Part shown: positions 4,887-13,027 of the stretch, one piece after another
Layout of the letters: the number at the start of each line of letters is the position of its first letter
Position numbering within the stretch: the first letter of the stretch is position 1
Source: a virus
Length of the DNA stretch: 21,534 bases
IMG/VR virus record: IMGVR_UViG_3300042344_000381
Coordinates: 1 to 21,534 of that record
Reading direction: 5' to 3' (one strand)
Program-made: the position numbers and the translations under genes
The notes under the pieces: model-generated
The model's input: only the letters and a program-made list of their open reading frames with translations
Database searches by the model: none
Told to the model about the DNA's origin: nothing

Positions 4887-6535
4887 TAGCGCACCCCAAG
4901 CTCACTAGCTCGTTTGTTGATCGCATCCATGGTCAAGCCACCGCCAGAGCGTGGTGCCTGCTGTGTACCCTTAGGCAGCAAAGGCTTCATCGCATCTTCA
5001 ACAGCAGCAATACGCTTGGCTTCTTCACGCTTGTAATCTTGGCCGCTCTTTAGCTGTGCCAGTGTCATCTTGGGATTCTGCTCGAGCGTATCAGCGCGCC
5101 ATTTCTCAAAGTTACTGATGGCTTCAATTGCTTTGGCTTTGGCCATGATCACATTGGGTGTGTCAAAGCGTGGATTGATTGCAGCCCTGCGCAAGATCTC
5201 GCGCTCGCCCTCAGTAATCTGACCCTGGCCCTTGATCAGTTGCGAGTAGTACAACTCCATCTCGGCAATGCGCGATGCTGCCATGGCCGCACGGTCAATC
5301 ACCTGCTGCTTGCGCTCTTTGAACTGTTCCATAGTCTCGTTGGGAGACTTGGGCAGGTTAAGTGTTAAGTTGGCAATCACATTATCAAGCTGCGACTTAT
5401 CGATGCCTGCAGAGCCTGATTCTTGAGCGCGCCTTGCAAGCGTAACGATGGCAGCGAAAATGTCATTCGGTTTATTGAAGGCACCAAAGTATTGGCCCAT
5501 GCCTTCAGTGCCAATCAGCGTTTGAATGTCCTTAGCGGTTTGGACCTTAGCCACGGCCATTGAACCCGCATCAATCGCAGCGCCTGTGCGCTTAGCGCCA
5601 GCCGTAGCAAGCTCTGTCTCTTCAGCGCGTTGCACTGCTGCTTCTAGCTCTTGCTGACGCTTTGCCGCTTCTTTTTCTTCAGCCGTCACAGGAATGCGCA
5701 TAGCTGATGATGATGATGGCCTAATGCCTGTTCCAGGAGTGCCTGTAGGTGGTGCTGCAGTTCCTGCTGCAGGTGGTGCTGTAGTCGCTGCTGCAGGCTC
5801 TGCGCCAGGCCTTGTCATAGGCTTCGTGTACTTATCAGCAATCTTGAAGACCGTGGCTGCGTCGTTCTTACCCATAGCAACATCAAGCGCGATCTTGTCT
5901 TCTTTGCTGACACTAATCGTGCCAACACCCGGAATCGTAACCATTTCATTAGCCTGGCCAGGAAATGGCGTAAAGCTAGGACCGCCAGGTGTGCGCAAGT
6001 TAACTGTGCCAGTGGGCTGAACTGCAAAGCCTTCTCTCTGTTCTTTCAAAAACTTAAAGGCAAGCTCGCCCATGTCTTTGTCATACAAGCCAATTTGCGT
6101 TGCTTTTTCAGGCGTCATGCCGACAAATTGCGCTGGGTATTGCTGGCCACCGACCGTAACGGTCTCGCCTGGCTTACCGGGCTGCATGGCACTTGTAAAT
6201 GACTTAAGCGCCTCGCCCTTTTGTGCTGCGCCATACTGACTGGCAGCAAGCTCTGCGCGGATCTGAGCCATCTCAATGTTGCGCTTGCGCTCGGCCTCTG
6301 CTGCAGGGCCTACAGCCGCGGCAACATTTGAAATGCTTTCGCCAAAGGACCCTGACTTGGTTGGCCCTAGGAAGCCTTGAGCCATAGCCAAAAGGACTGG
6401 ATCAAAAAGCTGGCTGCGTGACTCAAGCGCCTCGAGCATCTTCTTTTGGGCGTCAATGTAAGTCTGACGCGCCTCAGTCATGCCAGAGGATTCGCCAGGC
6501 ATTTCCACGAGTGCTAAGGGTGATTTAGTTGCCAT
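4886..6535 (-). CDS. Putative internal virion protein, Ala-rich and coiled-coil, 549 aa
   Basis: Large structural-type protein without enzymatic motifs. The N-terminal region contains FDPVLLAMAQGFLGPTKSGS and a FGESISN segment, a pattern I associate with long virion proteins of aquatic phages. A helical segment rich in Ala/Glu follows, then a folded part at about 120-240. A Pro/Ala/Thr-rich linker lies at residues about 240-280. The C-terminal half is strongly helical (repeated Ala, Glu, Lys, Gln), suggesting coiled coil. Placed between the FGG-motif protein and the transglycosylase, it is probably a component of the internal or ejected protein set. Start ATG 6535 has a GGGGGA tract upstream. 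Function is inferred from position and composition. Confidence 0.6.
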   Translation of the reverse strand: MATKSPLALVEMPGESSGMTEARQTYIDAQKKMLEALESRSQLFDPVLLAMAQGFLGPTKSGSFGESISNVAAAVGPAAEAERKRNIEMAQIRAELAASQYGAAQKGEALKSFTSAMQPGKPGETVTVGGQQYPAQFVGMTPEKATQIGLYDKDMGELAFKFLKEQREGFAVQPTGTVNLRTPGGPSFTPFPGQANEMVTIPGVGTISVSKEDKIALDVAMGKNDAATVFKIADKYTKPMTRPGAEPAAATTAPPAAGTAAPPTGTPGTGIRPSSSSAMRIPVTAEEKEAAKRQQELEAAVQRAEETELATAGAKRTGAAIDAGSMAVAKVQTAKDIQTLIGTEGMGQYFGAFNKPNDIFAAIVTLARRAQESGSAGIDKSQLDNVIANLTLNLPKSPNETMEQFKERKQQVIDRAAMAASRIAEMELYYSQLIKGQGQITEGEREILRRAAINPRFDTPNVIMAKAKAIEAISNFEKWRADTLEQNPKMTLAQLKSGQDYKREEAKRIAAVEDAMKPLLPKGTQQAPRSGGGLTMDAINKRASELGVR

Positions 6536-6538
6536 GGC

Positions 6539-7627
6539 TTATCCCCCGTGACCCAGAAACATACCCTCACCTGAATCACTACCTTGATCACCTTCGGTGT
6601 AAGGAGCGGTTCCTGCGCCACCAAAGCTTGGTGGCAGATCACCCAAACCAATCAAATCAAGCTTGGCTTGATTGCTGAGATTAGCCAATTCTTCAGGTGA
6701 AATATTGCCAGCACCAGCACCAAATAAACTGCGCAGCGTATTGAGTGCTCGATCGCCAAATCCTTGGCCACCAGTTGGGAAGGCAGCGCCAAGTAAAGTG
6801 CCAAGGCCAGCAATTTGTGACAAGGGTGATGGCCCGTAAACATTTGCAGGACCCTTGTAAGTCTCAGTGGTTGTAGTGGGGAAGCTATAGCCGCGAAGTA
6901 GCTGAGCTACATTGGCAGCACGGGTTAAAGGTGCATCAATCTTGGATTGGTCATAAGCTGTTTGCTGCGCGCCAAGCTCTGCCAATCCCTTAGCCTCACC
7001 AAGGCCTGCTGTAAATTCTGTCTGGCCAAGGTTGGTCAAAGCATTAGCCGCACCTGTTTGCTGGCCCTGCTCGCGTAGCGCAGCATCAAGTGCGGTCTTA
7101 AACCCTGCTGATCTTAGGCCTGACTCTTCCCGAGATAACGCTGCGGCAAGATCACCTAAAGCTTGGCCACCTAAGACACCAGCGCGACGGCCACCAAACT
7201 GTCCTGAGCCAATACCGATCGCTTTTAAGCCTGGCAGTACACTGCGCTGTAGGTTGACATCGGATGCCTCACGCATCGCGTCGATGACTTCTTGCTGATA
7301 TGGATCGTAAAACTTGCTGATGTCATCGGCTGAGACATCCATGGCTGATTGGCCAGCCTTAAGCGCCTCATCAAGAGGGGTCCTATATTGACTTAGCAAC
7401 CCACCTGCTTTGTCATAGGCTGACTTTTGCAAGTCTGACATTGGCGCAATAAGCTGTTCGCCTGTCTTTGGCGTGAAAGTGCCGTCAGGACCTGTAGTGC
7501 CAAGCGCTTCCGAGCCAGCCTTAGCAAGGTTGGTTAGGTATTCAGTGAGAAAGCCTGGCGCTTTTTGCTCAGTGGTCCGCGTGGTCTCAACATTGGGTGG
7601 CGCAGTGCCTTCAAATAGTCCAGCCAT
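6539..7627 (-). CDS. Putative virion protein with YDPY and FGGRRAGV motifs, 362 aa
   Basis: The recognisable core is a YDPYQQEVIDAM segment (residues 107-118), then a helix, then GSGQFGGRRAGV (140-151). A proline/tyrosine helix followed by a Gly-rich FGG-S/R-R turn of this kind recurs in structural proteins of marine and freshwater podoviruses. The remaining sequence is Ala/Gly/Leu-rich and helical, with a Gly-rich hydrophobic stretch near residues 270-300 and an acidic Gly-rich tail. No enzymatic motif is visible. Together with its neighbours it is probably an internal or tail-associated protein. It lies in the same operon, with only 2 nt between it and the upstream stop. Confidence 0.6.
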   Translation of the reverse strand: MAGLFEGTAPPNVETTRTTEQKAPGFLTEYLTNLAKAGSEALGTTGPDGTFTPKTGEQLIAPMSDLQKSAYDKAGGLLSQYRTPLDEALKAGQSAMDVSADDISKFYDPYQQEVIDAMREASDVNLQRSVLPGLKAIGIGSGQFGGRRAGVLGGQALGDLAAALSREESGLRSAGFKTALDAALREQGQQTGAANALTNLGQTEFTAGLGEAKGLAELGAQQTAYDQSKIDAPLTRAANVAQLLRGYSFPTTTTETYKGPANVYGPSPLSQIAGLGTLLGAAFPTGGQGFGDRALNTLRSLFGAGAGNISPEELANLSNQAKLDLIGLGDLPPSFGGAGTAPYTEGDQGSDSGEGMFLGHGG

Positions 7628-7629
7628 GA

Positions 7630-10500
7630 TTACTTACCCTTCTTGAGGTAGTCGAGTGGAGACTTATGCGCCGGAGGTGGTAGATCCTTTTCTTTGGTGG
7701 ATCTGGCCCTTGCGCGAATCTCGTGCATCATTTTGTACAGTTTATCGGTTCCTGCCTTGGTTGAGCCATTGCCGAGTGCTGAAACCACATCGGCTGGGAA
7801 AACAAACTCACCATCAGCAAGCCATGCTGGAATGTCATCAGATTGACCATCGCCGTCACCGGCAACATGCTTGCCATCACGGAAGTCTTCTCGAGTTCCC
7901 AGGCCGCCGGCACGATACATGAACTGAGGGTTCATCGCACCGCCAGTAGCCTTTAAGGGTTCAACAAAGCCGCCTTCAGCGTACTCACGGTCAGTAAGCC
8001 CGAGGATGTCATCAATCGATGTTTCCTGACCATAGGTATAGCTGGGCGTCTCAGGTTGAGGTTGCGGTAAGCCAAGTCGCTGTGAGAGCACGGCTGCGAG
8101 CATGGGGTCGATCGAGTTCATCTCTTCAATCCTTTGTTTCATGGCTGCCAGGGGATCGATCTGCCTTTCCTGTAGCACTTTTGATTCAAGCATTTTTCCT
8201 TGTAAGCGTGCAATCTCAGGGCCAGTAATCGGACCTGCTTGTTGCGATGCTGGTGCGCCAGCCCTTGTCTGGGGCGTAGGAGGTGGTGGTGGGGGAGGAG
8301 GGGGCGGCGGTGGGGTCCCGCTGATGCCAGAGACACCACTGATACCTGAGATGCCACTTACACCCGAAATCCCAGATATGCCCGAAATGCCACTAACGCC
8401 TGAAATGCCAGAGATACCACTGACGCCTGATATGCCGCTTACGCCTGAGATACCACTTACGCCAGAGACGCCACTGACACCTGAGTACCCTGAAAGTCCT
8501 GACCTGCCGTCGCCCTCTTTTTCGCCTTCACCTGACTTGCCCGACAGGCCTGATTTTCCTTCACCGTCGGTTGGTCCTGTGGTTGGTCCAGTAGTCGGGC
8601 CTGTAACGGGACCAGTTCTTAAATCAATCGCAGTATCCGTAGCAGGACCTGTCGCTGGACCTTTTGTTACATCAGTTGCTAACTCAGTGGACAAATCGGT
8701 CACTAAGTCAGTGGCCGGTCCAGTCGTGACTTGCGTGACATCAGTGACTTCAGGCTTTTCTGCCTCTTGCCTTAATCCCTCAAGCGCAGCAAAAGTGATG
8801 TCATCAAGCTGCGAGTCAGTGGCTGCAAGATCATCAAGCTTTGCGCCACCACGAGATTCATCAGGCGCAAGACTAAGGGTTGCAAGCACTCTGCCATTGA
8901 CTGGATTAATAACAAATTGATTACCTTCATCATCAGCAATAATCTGTGGCTTTTGACTAATCAAGTTGCTACCCATGGCAGCACCTGACTCATCAGTTAC
9001 ATTGACGCTGTAACGCAATGATTGATCGGTTGGGTCATAACGGGCTGTATAAAACACCGGCTGACCTGAAGCATCAAGTACTGGATTGCCAGCACGATCG
9101 AGCATTTGAACGCGTTGGTTTAAATAAGGCGCACCACCCTCTGGGTCCTCACTCAAGAAAGTGCTTCCTGATGCAAGCTCAGTTTCGCCAAGCTTTAAGC
9201 CTGGTATTTCATAGCCGCCAAACTGTACACCTGTTTGCTGTAAACCGCCCTGACCTTCAAAAGCGCGTGGATCAGTAAGTGGACTACCACCAACGCCCTG
9301 TCCAGAAATGCGTGGATCAATGCCTTTTACACCAGTCTCTGAAAAGTCCTCGCCACTAACAGCTTTGGCTGCTTGCATGGCTTCAGCATCAGTTGCGCCA
9401 GCCTTTTTGGCATCTACAAAAGCTCGCTGCATAGCGCCCGATGCCAAGCTTGTAATCGCACCAAGCTCATTGCCACTCATGACTTGCAGGCCAGCATTCA
9501 CAATCCGTAATGCATCGGATTTGTTCATGCCAGTCTCATTGGCCAAAGCACTTGCAGCCGCATCAGCGCCAGCGCTTGTAAGCAGGGTCGTGGGATTAAT
9601 GCTGCCCGTTGTTACTAATTGCTGCACAGCGCTCTTGCCAGCGGCCGCAAGCTCGTTGGGTAGCATGGAGCCAATCTGACTGCCTAATGCCCCAGCGCCT
9701 GCAGAAAGCACTGAGTTTTTCAGCGCCGTCATCGGATCAGTGCCTGTGGCCAATTGCATGCCCAGATTGATGGCGCCTGACCCTAATGCTGATGCAGCAG
9801 CACCCGTTAAGGCACCACCGCTAAGAAATCCTCCTAAAGCACTGCCAGCGCCAGGCAGGAAAGCATTAAGCAGTAAGCCAGGCATCGGGCTGCGCAAAAA
9901 GTTTTGCAGCATATTGCCTTCAGTGCCAATTTGCTGCGTTATCTGTCCTGTTACAGGATCAAGCAAGTCATAGCGATATTGATTTTTACCAAGCCCTGCC
10001 TGGTTTTCTGACATCTTGACGAGCGAGTCACCGCTTGGCGTAACGCTCCACTCTTGGCCCTGATAACTCACTGGGTTGTAACGCGTCTCACTGCCACCTT
10101 CAAGGTTCTCTATATATCTTGATCCTTCAATAGCGCGCTGTGCTGGCGTTAATGCTGCAATCCTTGCCTGCTCGGTGTCGTAGTCTTGTTGTTGCTGTGC
10201 GGCTGTGTAATACGAGCCTGCCTCTTCACCACCACCAGGAATGTACCTATCAGTAAAGGTGGGCGCCGTATCAAGTGGCGATGGTGTCACAGCCGTTGGC
10301 GCACCAGGGAAGTAATCCATCAGTGACCTGCCTGTGGCCCTGCGAATATCCTCGTCTGATACTCCATACTGCGACATGGCAGCACGCGTAGCTTCTTCAG
10401 TAGGCGCAGCCGCAAAGAACTTGCGGATGTTCTCATTCATGGCGTCTAAGCCAATGCCACCTTCGCCCGTAGCGTATTGATAAGCGCCTGAAGTGCTCAT
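7630..10500 (-). CDS. Giant virion protein with Gly-X-Ser repeat, poly-proline and conserved C-terminal domain, 956 aa
   Basis: A composite protein. Residues 1-200 are a mixed folded region. Residues about 203-280 are a Gly/Ala-rich hydrophobic stretch that could insert in a membrane. Residues about 597-645 are Thr/Asp/Gly/Pro repeats including four GPxT units (630-645). Residues 668-727 are 20 Gly-X-Ser triplets, followed by GT and 12 consecutive prolines (730-741). Residues about 881-956 form a C-terminal domain (GDGDGQSDDIP, ADGEFVFPADVVSALGNGST, then a KMMHEIRARAR helix) of a type I recognise as conserved in structural proteins of other podovirus-like phages. No enzymatic motif is seen. 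The start is ATGA-coupled to the small protein upstream. Its role is probably structural, in the virion interior or tail. Confidence 0.65.
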   Translation of the reverse strand: MSTSGAYQYATGEGGIGLDAMNENIRKFFAAAPTEEATRAAMSQYGVSDEDIRRATGRSLMDYFPGAPTAVTPSPLDTAPTFTDRYIPGGGEEAGSYYTAAQQQQDYDTEQARIAALTPAQRAIEGSRYIENLEGGSETRYNPVSYQGQEWSVTPSGDSLVKMSENQAGLGKNQYRYDLLDPVTGQITQQIGTEGNMLQNFLRSPMPGLLLNAFLPGAGSALGGFLSGGALTGAAASALGSGAINLGMQLATGTDPMTALKNSVLSAGAGALGSQIGSMLPNELAAAGKSAVQQLVTTGSINPTTLLTSAGADAAASALANETGMNKSDALRIVNAGLQVMSGNELGAITSLASGAMQRAFVDAKKAGATDAEAMQAAKAVSGEDFSETGVKGIDPRISGQGVGGSPLTDPRAFEGQGGLQQTGVQFGGYEIPGLKLGETELASGSTFLSEDPEGGAPYLNQRVQMLDRAGNPVLDASGQPVFYTARYDPTDQSLRYSVNVTDESGAAMGSNLISQKPQIIADDEGNQFVINPVNGRVLATLSLAPDESRGGAKLDDLAATDSQLDDITFAALEGLRQEAEKPEVTDVTQVTTGPATDLVTDLSTELATDVTKGPATGPATDTAIDLRTGPVTGPTTGPTTGPTDGEGKSGLSGKSGEGEKEGDGRSGLSGYSGVSGVSGVSGISGVSGISGVSGISGISGVSGISGISGISGVSGISGISGVSGISGTPPPPPPPPPPPPTPQTRAGAPASQQAGPITGPEIARLQGKMLESKVLQERQIDPLAAMKQRIEEMNSIDPMLAAVLSQRLGLPQPQPETPSYTYGQETSIDDILGLTDREYAEGGFVEPLKATGGAMNPQFMYRAGGLGTREDFRDGKHVAGDGDGQSDDIPAWLADGEFVFPADVVSALGNGSTKAGTDKLYKMMHEIRARARSTKEKDLPPPAHKSPLDYLKKGK
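8278..8313 (-). repeat. Poly-proline tract of 12 codons (G-rich on the + strand)
   Basis: Twelve consecutive proline codons using all four Pro codons, directly after the Gly-X-Ser repeat and a GT pair. On the + strand it is a run of G-rich triplets including two runs of five Gs. Mixed codon use argues for selection on the protein rather than DNA slippage alone. Confidence 0.95.
8320..8499 (-). repeat. Twenty tandem Gly-X-Ser triplets (imperfect 9-bp repeat)
   Basis: Twenty uninterrupted Gly-X-Ser units in the 956-aa protein, where X is mostly Val or Ile, with Leu and Tyr in the first two units. It has collagen-like periodicity but no proline in X or Y, so a collagen helix is doubtful. Codons vary between units (for example both Ser families are used), so the array is older than a recent slippage event. 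Confidence 0.95.
8566..8712 (-). repeat. Thr/Asp/Gly/Pro-rich repetitive linker
   Basis: Degenerate short repeats encoding VTDLSTELATD-like and then GPxT units (four at residues 630-645 of the 956-aa protein). It precedes the Gly-X-Ser array and is probably an extended spacer. Confidence 0.75.
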
Positions 10501-10748
10501 GGACCTGGTCTCGAATTCACAGCGTTAACGAGTGCAGCAGCCCAGTCTTGCCAGTCATCAAACAAGTAAGGCTCAGGGATGCCTTCATTAGCAAAAATAT
10601 CAATCGCTTTTAACCCGGCGCCCCAAGACTTGAAATCCACATCAGGCCCAGGAATTTGCAGTTGTTGGCCAGCATAAGCCTCGCACATAAGCGAAGCCCA
10701 AGACTCGAAGGTGTGATAACGCGGATCGTAAACCAGAGCGATCGTCAT
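10497..10748 (-). CDS. Small Trp-rich phage protein, 83 aa
   Basis: The protein has 83 residues with several Trp/Tyr residues arranged in two similar segments: FESWASLMCEAY followed by FKSWGAGLKAI, and then FDDWQDWAAALV. This Trp-plus-helix pattern with intervening Pro-Glu-Pro turns is seen in small proteins beside tail genes of podovirus-like phages, but no function is known to me. It is coupled by ATGA to both neighbours (stop at 10497-10499 with the 956-aa protein start; start at 10748 with the stop of the gp10-like hub). That placement suggests a role in tail assembly, such as a small adaptor or chaperone. Confidence 0.75.
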   Translation of the reverse strand: MTIALVYDPRYHTFESWASLMCEAYAGQQLQIPGPDVDFKSWGAGLKAIDIFANEGIPEPYLFDDWQDWAAALVNAVNSRPGP

Positions 10749-13027
10749 ACGGTATAACCCCGCACATCACCGATGTCGGCATCGACAATAATTTTACCTG
10801 CCTGATAGTCGGCGTCCACTTGATTAGATACAAACTTGAGTCGCAAGAGCCTGCGCTGCTCTTTCATATCCACCTTGCCCGTTACGGAGTCAAAGGTATA
10901 AGGTCCTGTGATTTGATCAGGCTGATCAGGGTAAGGCCTGCCGACAATGTAAAGGTCCATGTCGCCTTCAAGCAAGAAGTCAGGCTCCACGCGCTCAAGG
11001 CGTGTCCAGCGATTCTCACCTACTGGACTAGGCTGCGAGGGACCACCAGCAATCACACCAAGATCTGAAGTCGTGAATGAGCTTTCAATGGCCAGCACAT
11101 TAGCGCCTTGCACAAGGTTTCTCCCTACCTCATGCTGCCATAGCGACACCAATTGCATGAGCGTATCGACTGTGATTTCAAAGTCAATCCCAACGCCATC
11201 AAGGGTTGCAGTCAGCGTATCGCCAAGCGTATAGCCCGAGCCGCGGTTGTTAATTGTGACTGAGATAACAGAGCCACCAACCACTACCATCGTGGCCGTA
11301 GCGCCAGAGCCTGAGCCACCTGTTAGCGATTCATAGCTGTAGGTTGCATCGGCATAGCCTGAGCCTGCATTAGAAATGCTGACCTGATTGATTGCATCAG
11401 CCGCATTGACCTCGTAGCCTGCCTCGATGGGGAATCGGAACACTTGAGAAAAGTAGCCAGCAGAGCGCTGTACGCCATACGCCTCGCCTGTGTCATACCA
11501 AATGCCCTCACGAATATTAAAAATTACACAGTCGGTACATTCAACGGCATTGCCTCGAGGATAAAACCACCAAACCTCGCCAAACCTTGGGACCTTGGAA
11601 GCCCATACCTTTTGGCGCTGGTTGTAATTTAAATTGTCAAAGAAATAGTTTTGGTTGAATGGATTGGGAATCTCTTTGACCACACCGTTATAGAGCATGA
11701 ATCGGTCAACACCAACCCAGTAGTAAATGCCGTCATATTCAATGGCAGCCGATGAGGATAAGAACGATGTTTGACTGGTGATGATGTCATAACGCCAGTA
11801 AGTCGTGGCAGCAAAGTTACCCGTGCCAGGTACGCCTAGTGTCTGAGGTGTGTAGGACACGCGAATAAGGCTGTCTAAGGACCAAAATAAACCGCTAGGC
11901 GCATTAGAACCACCTCGGACGGGTAAACCTTGCAGGATCTTACCCGTGGCCACATTGACCTCGTTTGCGTCTGCTGAGACCCAGTCATCAATGTCACCTG
12001 CCGAGCAGTTTTTAATCAGGCCGTCATTGCCATACACAAACACATAAGGATGCAGTGATACCACGCCACCAGAAATCGAGACCTCATTGTCAAAAGTCAA
12101 ACTTGTGGTGCTGGAGGCCGTGGCTGCCTGGCTCAAGGTCACCGTTGTAGCTACAACCGACACCACTGTCGTGCTAGCAGGAATGCCATAACCTTTGACA
12201 ACTTGGCCTGCTGCTACTTTAGGGTCCAACGCTGCAAGCGTTACTGTGGTTGAAGCATTGGTGACCACGCAACTATCAACCGCAAAAAGCCCTGCCGCCC
12301 ATAGGACTGTGCCCGTGAGAGGTCCACACAAAAGCCTGGTATTGATCTCTGAATCGATGTTATCCAGATCTTGCGATGGGTGTGCCAGCAAGAGGTTGGT
12401 TTGATAACCCACTGTGTCAGTAAAGGTGTCAAACTGCCAGGAATTATTGTCTGATGCTACGAAAGGCGAATCAATCGATGCTACTTGCAAGCTAAGGCCT
12501 GAGCCACCACCACCACCGAGATCTGCATCGGCAGCCGTCAGCAAGTCACCAGCAACATAGCGAATGCCTGGCCCTGTAATCGTTGCGGCAGTAATCACAC
12601 CTGCTGTCACTGTGATTGTGGCTCGAGCGGCGATGCCTGTGCCCGAGGTGCTATAGCTCAAAGGCACATTGGTATAAGTTGCGCTGGCATACCCAGAGCC
12701 ACCATCAACGATAGACAGTGATGCTATGGGACCGCCAAAAGTGTAGTCCTGCAAACCTGAGCCAACACCTGCATTATTGACGGGCAACACTTGCAAGCCA
12801 TCGTTGTAACCGCTGTAAACATTGCTGTACTGATTGCGGACAACTACAAAAACGCCCCGAGAGGGGCCTGCTAAGTTGTTGATGATTTCGCGATAGCCAC
12901 CGATCTTGCGAGGGCGACCGCGCTGAAATCGTACCCAGCGCCCATCGGTATAGAATTCCTTGTCAAAAAGAGTTCCGTCTCGCTGAATGCCAGGCTTAGT
13001 ATCAAGCGCAAAGACCTTTTTGGTCAT
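10745..13027 (-). CDS. P22 gp10-like tail hub / DNA-stabilisation protein with three inserted modules, 760 aa
   Basis: The scaffold resembles packaged-DNA stabilisation proteins of the P22 gp10 type, which close the portal below the head and connect to the tail. The evidence is a long beta-rich sequence with DGLIKNCSAGDIDDWV, then LPVRGGSNAPSGLFWSLDSL, WRYDIITSQTSFLS, YYWVGVDRFMLYNG and KVPRFGEVWWFYPRG (residues 335-490), and a C-terminal EQRRLLRLKF strand. Interrupting it are two related GSGY beta modules (about 102-186 and 546-622) and a third module of another type (about 253-312). The family is typically about 470-600 aa, so these modules explain much of the extra length. Start ATG 13027 overlaps the tail-fibre stop by one base (TAATG). 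The hub assignment is from motif recognition; the phage could also use another tail-tube protein. Confidence 0.65.
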   Translation of the reverse strand: MTKKVFALDTKPGIQRDGTLFDKEFYTDGRWVRFQRGRPRKIGGYREIINNLAGPSRGVFVVVRNQYSNVYSGYNDGLQVLPVNNAGVGSGLQDYTFGGPIASLSIVDGGSGYASATYTNVPLSYSTSGTGIAARATITVTAGVITAATITGPGIRYVAGDLLTAADADLGGGGGSGLSLQVASIDSPFVASDNNSWQFDTFTDTVGYQTNLLLAHPSQDLDNIDSEINTRLLCGPLTGTVLWAAGLFAVDSCVVTNASTTVTLAALDPKVAAGQVVKGYGIPASTTVVSVVATTVTLSQAATASSTTSLTFDNEVSISGGVVSLHPYVFVYGNDGLIKNCSAGDIDDWVSADANEVNVATGKILQGLPVRGGSNAPSGLFWSLDSLIRVSYTPQTLGVPGTGNFAATTYWRYDIITSQTSFLSSSAAIEYDGIYYWVGVDRFMLYNGVVKEIPNPFNQNYFFDNLNYNQRQKVWASKVPRFGEVWWFYPRGNAVECTDCVIFNIREGIWYDTGEAYGVQRSAGYFSQVFRFPIEAGYEVNAADAINQVSISNAGSGYADATYSYESLTGGSGSGATATMVVVGGSVISVTINNRGSGYTLGDTLTATLDGVGIDFEITVDTLMQLVSLWQHEVGRNLVQGANVLAIESSFTTSDLGVIAGGPSQPSPVGENRWTRLERVEPDFLLEGDMDLYIVGRPYPDQPDQITGPYTFDSVTGKVDMKEQRRLLRLKFVSNQVDADYQAGKIIVDADIGDVRGYTV
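11162..11392 (-). repeat. GSGY-type inserted beta module, second copy
   Basis: Residues about 546-622 of the gp10-like protein: VSISNAGSGYADATY, a Gly/Ser-rich loop, then SVISVTINNRGSGYTLGDTL. It is homologous in pattern to the copy at 12470-12724. Such GSGY modules recur in phage structural proteins and probably lie exposed on the virion. Confidence 0.75.
12092..12271 (-). repeat. VxGxGIPxxTTV-type inserted beta module
   Basis: Residues about 253-312 of the gp10-like protein: ASTTVTLAALDPKVAAGQVV, then KGYGIPASTTVVSV and TVTLSQAATASSTTSLTF. This repeat type, with a VKGYGIP turn and a TVTLS strand, is common as a module in phage tail proteins and differs from the two GSGY modules. Confidence 0.7.
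12470..12724 (-). repeat. GSGY-type inserted beta module, first copy
   Basis: Residues about 102-186 of the gp10-like protein: LSIVDGGSGYASATY, a Thr/Ser-rich loop with ARATITVTAGVITAATITGPG, then GDLLTAADADL and a Gly-rich GGGGGSG turn. It matches the copy at 11162-11392 in order and spacing of the Gly-rich motifs. Confidence 0.7.

Noticed and set aside
8320-8499. Possible CRISPR array because of the regular short repeats
   Set aside because: The units are 9-bp in-frame codon repeats within a gene; there are no spacers, no conserved direct repeat of 25-40 bp and no cas genes.
8102-8920. 272-aa rightward open frame antisense to the 956-aa gene, rich in Pro/Met/Thr repeats
   Set aside because: Its repeats are the reverse complement of the Gly-X-Ser and poly-proline codons, it has no operon context on that strand and it lies wholly within a well-supported gene.
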